In this document: positions 62,642-64,000 of the stretch, piece after piece
Layout: every line of letters starts with the position of its first letter
Position numbering within the stretch: the first letter of the stretch is position 1
Position numbers and translations under genes: made by a program
The notes under the pieces: generated by a model
Told to the model about the DNA's origin: nothing
Databases searched by the model: none
The model's input: the letters and a program-made list of their open reading frames with translations, nothing else
Assembly: GCA_029238315.1 (NCBI GenBank)
Contig: JAQWGI010000032.1
Span: forward strand, 25,716-89,715
Length of the DNA stretch: 64,000 nucleotides
From: Polaribacter sp.
GTDB lineage: Bacteria; Bacteroidota; Bacteroidia; Flavobacteriales; Flavobacteriaceae
Direction: 5' to 3'

Positions 62642-63979
62642 ATGCAAAGAGTACAAAAAAGTTTTTCATTAGAATCCATTGATGCGTTTAAATCAAAATT
62701 ATTGATTTGGGCGCAACAATTTGAAGCAATTTCTTGGTTAGATTCAAATCATTATAATCAGAATTATTCTTCTTTTGATGCCGTTTTAGCGGTTGATGAA
62801 TTTACATCTATCAAAACAGATTACACAAATGCTTTTGATAAATTAAAAGAATATCAATCGATTACAAATGATTATTTGTTTGGGTATTTGAGTTACGATT
62901 TAAAGAATGATGTTGAGCAACTTTTTTCAAAGAACTTTGACGGATTGGATTTTGCAGATTTGTACTTTTTTCAACCTCAACGCATCATTTTTATTAAAGG
63001 AAATACGATTGAATTTTCGTATTTAAAAATGATTGATGATGAAATTGATTTCGATTTTAAAGCGATTAACAAAATATCTCCGCAAACTCAGTCAAGAGCT
63101 CCTTTAGGCATCGACTCCGCTCAACCTGACAAATCTTCAGAAGAAATAAAAGTAAAACAAAGAATTCACAAAGACGAGTATCACCAGAAAGTAACTAATA
63201 TTCTAAATCATATAAATAGAGGAGATATTTACGAGGCTAATTTTTGTCAAGAATTTTATGCCGAAAACGCCACAATAAACCCGTTAGAAGTGTATCATCA
63301 TTTAAATGAAATTTCTGAACCTCCTTTTGCAACATTTTTAAAATGTGAACATCAATATTTATTATCTGCTTCACCAGAAAGATATATTAAAAAAGAAGGC
63401 GCAAAAGTAATTTCTCAACCGATAAAAGGAACCGCAAAGAGGCTGATTGGTAAAGTTGATGATGCGCAAATTGCATTTGATTTATCGAGAGATGAAAAAG
63501 AACGTTCAGAAAACATTATGATTGTAGATTTGGTTAGAAATGACTTATCAAAAACCGCTATAAAAGGCTCTGTAAAAGTTGAAGAATTGTGCAAAGTATA
63601 TTCTTTTAAGCAAGTGCATCAATTGGTTTCCACAGTAGTTTCTGAAGTTGAAGAAACTATGAATTCTGTAGATATTATACGTAAAACTTTTCCGATGGGA
63701 AGCATGACTGGTGCTCCAAAAGTTTCTGCAATGAAAATTATTGAAACTCAAGAAGAAACCAAACGCGGATTGTATTCTGGTGCAGTTGGTTATTTTACGC
63801 CGATCGGCGATTTTGACTTTAATGTAGTAATTAGAAGTATTTTATATAACGAAGAAAAAAAGTATATTTCATTTTCTGTTGGTGGTGCAATTACGTCAAA
63901 ATCTACTCCAGAAAAGGAATATGAAGAGTGTTTATTAAAAGCAAAAGCCATGAAATATGTGCTTACAAATTCAGATTAA
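62642..63979 (+). CDS. pabB: Aminodeoxychorismate synthase component I with intragenic repeat
   Basis: PabB converts chorismate and ammonia to aminodeoxychorismate for folate. I choose the ATG at 62642 (MQRVQKSFSLESIDAF, 445 residues) because a -7 element lies just upstream of it. The chorismate-binding domain has HKDEYHQKV, EANFCQEF, SASPERYI, PIKGTAKR, DLVRNDLS and FPMGSMTGAPK. Residues 156-164 (GIDSAQPDK) in the linker before this domain come from a family A repeat (63109-63132). Anthranilate synthase component I is a less likely alternative. Confidence 0.92.
   Translation: MQRVQKSFSLESIDAFKSKLLIWAQQFEAISWLDSNHYNQNYSSFDAVLAVDEFTSIKTDYTNAFDKLKEYQSITNDYLFGYLSYDLKNDVEQLFSKNFDGLDFADLYFFQPQRIIFIKGNTIEFSYLKMIDDEIDFDFKAINKISPQTQSRAPLGIDSAQPDKSSEEIKVKQRIHKDEYHQKVTNILNHINRGDIYEANFCQEFYAENATINPLEVYHHLNEISEPPFATFLKCEHQYLLSASPERYIKKEGAKVISQPIKGTAKRLIGKVDDAQIAFDLSRDEKERSENIMIVDLVRNDLSKTAIKGSVKVEELCKVYSFKQVHQLVSTVVSEVEETMNSVDIIRKTFPMGSMTGAPKVSAMKIIETQEETKRGLYSGAVGYFTPIGDFDFNVVIRSILYNEEKKYISFSVGGAITSKSTPEKEYEECLLKAKAMKYVLTNSD
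63109..63132. repeat. Family A repeat, single copy inside pabB
   Basis: GCATCGACTCCGCTCAACCT followed by GACA is one family A unit, read in frame as IDSAQPDK in the domain linker. Confidence 0.85.
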
Positions 63980-63982
63980 AAT

Positions 63983-64000
63983 ATGATTACCGATCAAGAA
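63983..64000 (+). CDS. Possible start of the next gene, cut by window end
   Basis: An ATG at 63983, 3 bases after the pabB stop, opens a frame (MITDQE) that runs to the window edge. Only six codons are visible, so no function can be given. Confidence 0.35.

Overview
The window reads as a chromosomal segment of a marine-type Flavobacteriaceae bacterium (Bacteroidetes), perhaps close to Polaribacter or Tenacibaculum; the genus cannot be fixed from the sequence alone. The base composition is strongly AT-rich. Genes rarely have Shine-Dalgarno sequences, and many starts are preceded by the Bacteroidetes -7 promoter element TAnnTTTG. Gene content (MraZ-FtsI-MurE order, AlkB, secreted VPS10/BNR protein, DUF3127, DUF2797, GH3-like acyl-adenylase) is typical of the family. 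No rRNA, tRNA, CRISPR array, transposase, integrase or phage gene was seen.

Layout. 1-6330 (minus) is the head of the division and cell-wall cluster: mraZ-rsmH-ftsL-ftsI-murE-mraY, with three 10-bp-periodic AAAGTGG boxes upstream that look like MraZ operators. 6540-8612 is a hydrolase-engB-pseudouridine synthase operon. 8650-11808 is an alkane oxidation operon (alkB, aldehyde dehydrogenase, nitroreductase), facing a penicillin-acylase family gene. 14516-18227 holds a DegT aminotransferase, a small membrane protein, galE and corA, followed by fabD. 19622-24012 is an arsenosugar biosynthesis cluster: AhpD/peroxidase-like protein, radical SAM ArsS, CofC-like transferase, purine nucleoside phosphorylase and ArsM. 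After a stress protein and a GH113-like lipoprotein on the other strand, the plus strand resumes with an FAD oxidoreductase, a membrane Fe-S protein and three glycosyltransferases (26583-33289), which may extend the arsenosugar pathway or make a separate glycolipid. 33231-64000 is mostly housekeeping: nitrilase, GH3, prenyl synthase, rlmN, queA, aroA, MazG-like, aat, greA, purKE, M3 peptidase, lpdA, a Na+/solute symporter and pabB.

The most unusual feature is the load of short palindromic repeats. Family A (core TCGAGCGnAGTCGA) occurs between genes, usually as inverted pairs, and also inside three reading frames (a membrane glycosyltransferase, aroA and pabB), where it adds short in-frame peptides such as SLDSARDDK. 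Family C (CTGAAnnnnnTTCAG) sits directly upstream of start codons in several genes, and one copy lies inside the loop of a terminator-like hairpin. A third family forms a 199-bp element with 23-bp perfect terminal inverted repeats. The spacers of the arsenosugar cluster are especially rich in these repeats and contain a decayed small gene.

A second pattern is promoter placement. About ten genes have TAnnTTTG 15-40 nt before the start codon, but four (rlmN, aat, a histidine kinase gene, pabB) have it only 5-7 nt before the start, which predicts leaderless or nearly leaderless mRNAs. Four genes, including ftsI and murE, appear to start with TTG, and purK with GTG.
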